Shown here: positions 5,329 to 5,634 of the stretch, piece by piece | Position numbering within the stretch: the stretch's first letter is position 1 | Layout of the letters: each line of letters opens with the position of its first letter | Assembly (NCBI GenBank): GCA_024232355.1 | Contig: JAAEPW010000181.1 | Coordinates: forward strand, 1-5,634 | Origin: Chloroflexota bacterium | GTDB taxonomy: Bacteria; Chloroflexota; Anaerolineae; B4-G1 | DNA length: 5,634 nucleotides | Reading direction: 5' to 3' | Position numbers and translations under genes: made by a program | Notes under the pieces: model-generated | Seen by the model: the letters and a program-made list of their open reading frames with translations, nothing else | The model's database searches: none | Told to the model about the DNA's origin: nothing

Positions 5329-5370
5329 TCCTGTATGGGAAACACTAATCTATATACAGGAGGTAAAGTT
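5320..5370 (+). promoter_or_regulatory. Hairpin that can hide the recombinase ribosome binding site
   Basis: Bases 5320-5336 pair with 5354-5370 across a 17-base loop. Sixteen of 17 positions pair, counting two G-U pairs, with a single A-A mismatch (5324/5366). The right arm contains the whole ribosome binding site AGGAGG (5358-5363) and stops at the base before the ATG. A transcript entering from upstream would fold and hide the site. One starting near 5335 would lack the left arm. Confidence 0.65.
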
Positions 5371-5634
5371 ATGACCCCGTTAAGACAAAGAATGATCGAG
5401 GACATGCAGTTACGTGGCTTGTCCGCAAAGACCCAGGGAGCCTATGAGCAAGCTGTAAGCAAGTTAGCCAAGCACTATGGCAAATCCCCGGATCATATCA
5501 GTGATGAAGAACTCCGGCAGTACTTTCTCCACCTCACGAACGTCGAGGAACTCTCCCCCAGTACGATTCGGGTTGCCCTGTGTGGCATCAAGTTTTTCTT
5601 CCAGCATACGCTCAGAACCGATTGGCCCACGCTA
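5371..5634 (+). CDS. Tyrosine recombinase / integrase, N-terminal part (3' truncated by window)
   Basis: 88 codons are open to the window end from ATG 5371, with AGGAGG 7 bases upstream. The peptide (MTPLRQRMIEDMQLRGLSAK, then TQGAYEQAVSKLAKHYGKSP) is a SAM-like core-binding domain of phage-integrase type: an S.KT..AY helix, HYGKSPD.IS, R.YF.HL, and S..TI...L.GIKFFF. This domain grips DNA as a clamp. The catalytic R-H-R-Y domain would lie beyond the window, so activity cannot be judged. The start differs from IntI1-type integron integrases and is closer to XerC/D-like recombinases, some of which accompany IS91-type transposases. It begins 137 bp after the last predicted crossover on the same strand as the cassettes. 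It could be the last cassette, an inserted element, or the array's own enzyme. Confidence 0.88.
   Translation, partial: MTPLRQRMIEDMQLRGLSAKTQGAYEQAVSKLAKHYGKSPDHISDEELRQYFLHLTNVEELSPSTIRVALCGIKFFFQHTLRTDWPTL

Overview
The window looks like accessory DNA from a Chloroflexota (Anaerolineae-like) bacterium or metagenomic contig. Three things suggest this: secreted proteins with long Pro/Thr linkers of the PTDTPEPTDTP kind, an extracellular beta-rich protein ending in an aromatic 'YLPFVSRN' tail typical of that phylum's exported proteins, and a short lipobox leader. The assignment is inferred from protein style, not from a marker gene.

Layout, all genes on the + strand. (1) 1-2028 is the 3' part of a large extracellular protein: cadherin-like/Ig-like modules, then seven propeller-type repeats. 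(2) 2128-2259, 3456-3587 and 5110-5241 are three copies of a 132-bp imperfect palindrome, one downstream of each complete or partial gene. (3) 2322-3410 encodes a TPR-repeat protein. (4) 3894-4907 encodes a lipoprotein with three identical-period Cys-paired domains, perhaps preceded by a very small ORF (3679-3792). (5) 5371 to the window end is the start of a tyrosine recombinase behind a hairpin that can mask its ribosome binding site.

The central result is that the three palindromes have the architecture of integron attC recombination sites. They have outer GCTAAC/GTTAGC-type boxes, short unpaired spacers, and an inner 17-bp stem with two extra unpaired bases (G and A, 7 nt apart) always on the left arm. 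The inner stem has diverged between copies with compensating changes. The left outer box of copies 2 and 3 matches the start of their own upstream unit better than the box of the neighbouring copy, as expected if 2253-3580 (1328 bp) and 3581-5234 (1654 bp) were inserted as circular gene cassettes by recombination at G^TT. I therefore read the window as part of a cassette array carrying unusually large cassettes for surface and protein-interaction proteins.

The recombinase at the right edge is not clearly an integron integrase. It resembles XerC/D-like integrases, some of which sit beside IS91-type transposases, and it may belong to a separate element. Nothing in the window shows how the cassette genes act together. 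Two of the three encode exported proteins, and all carry internal repeats.
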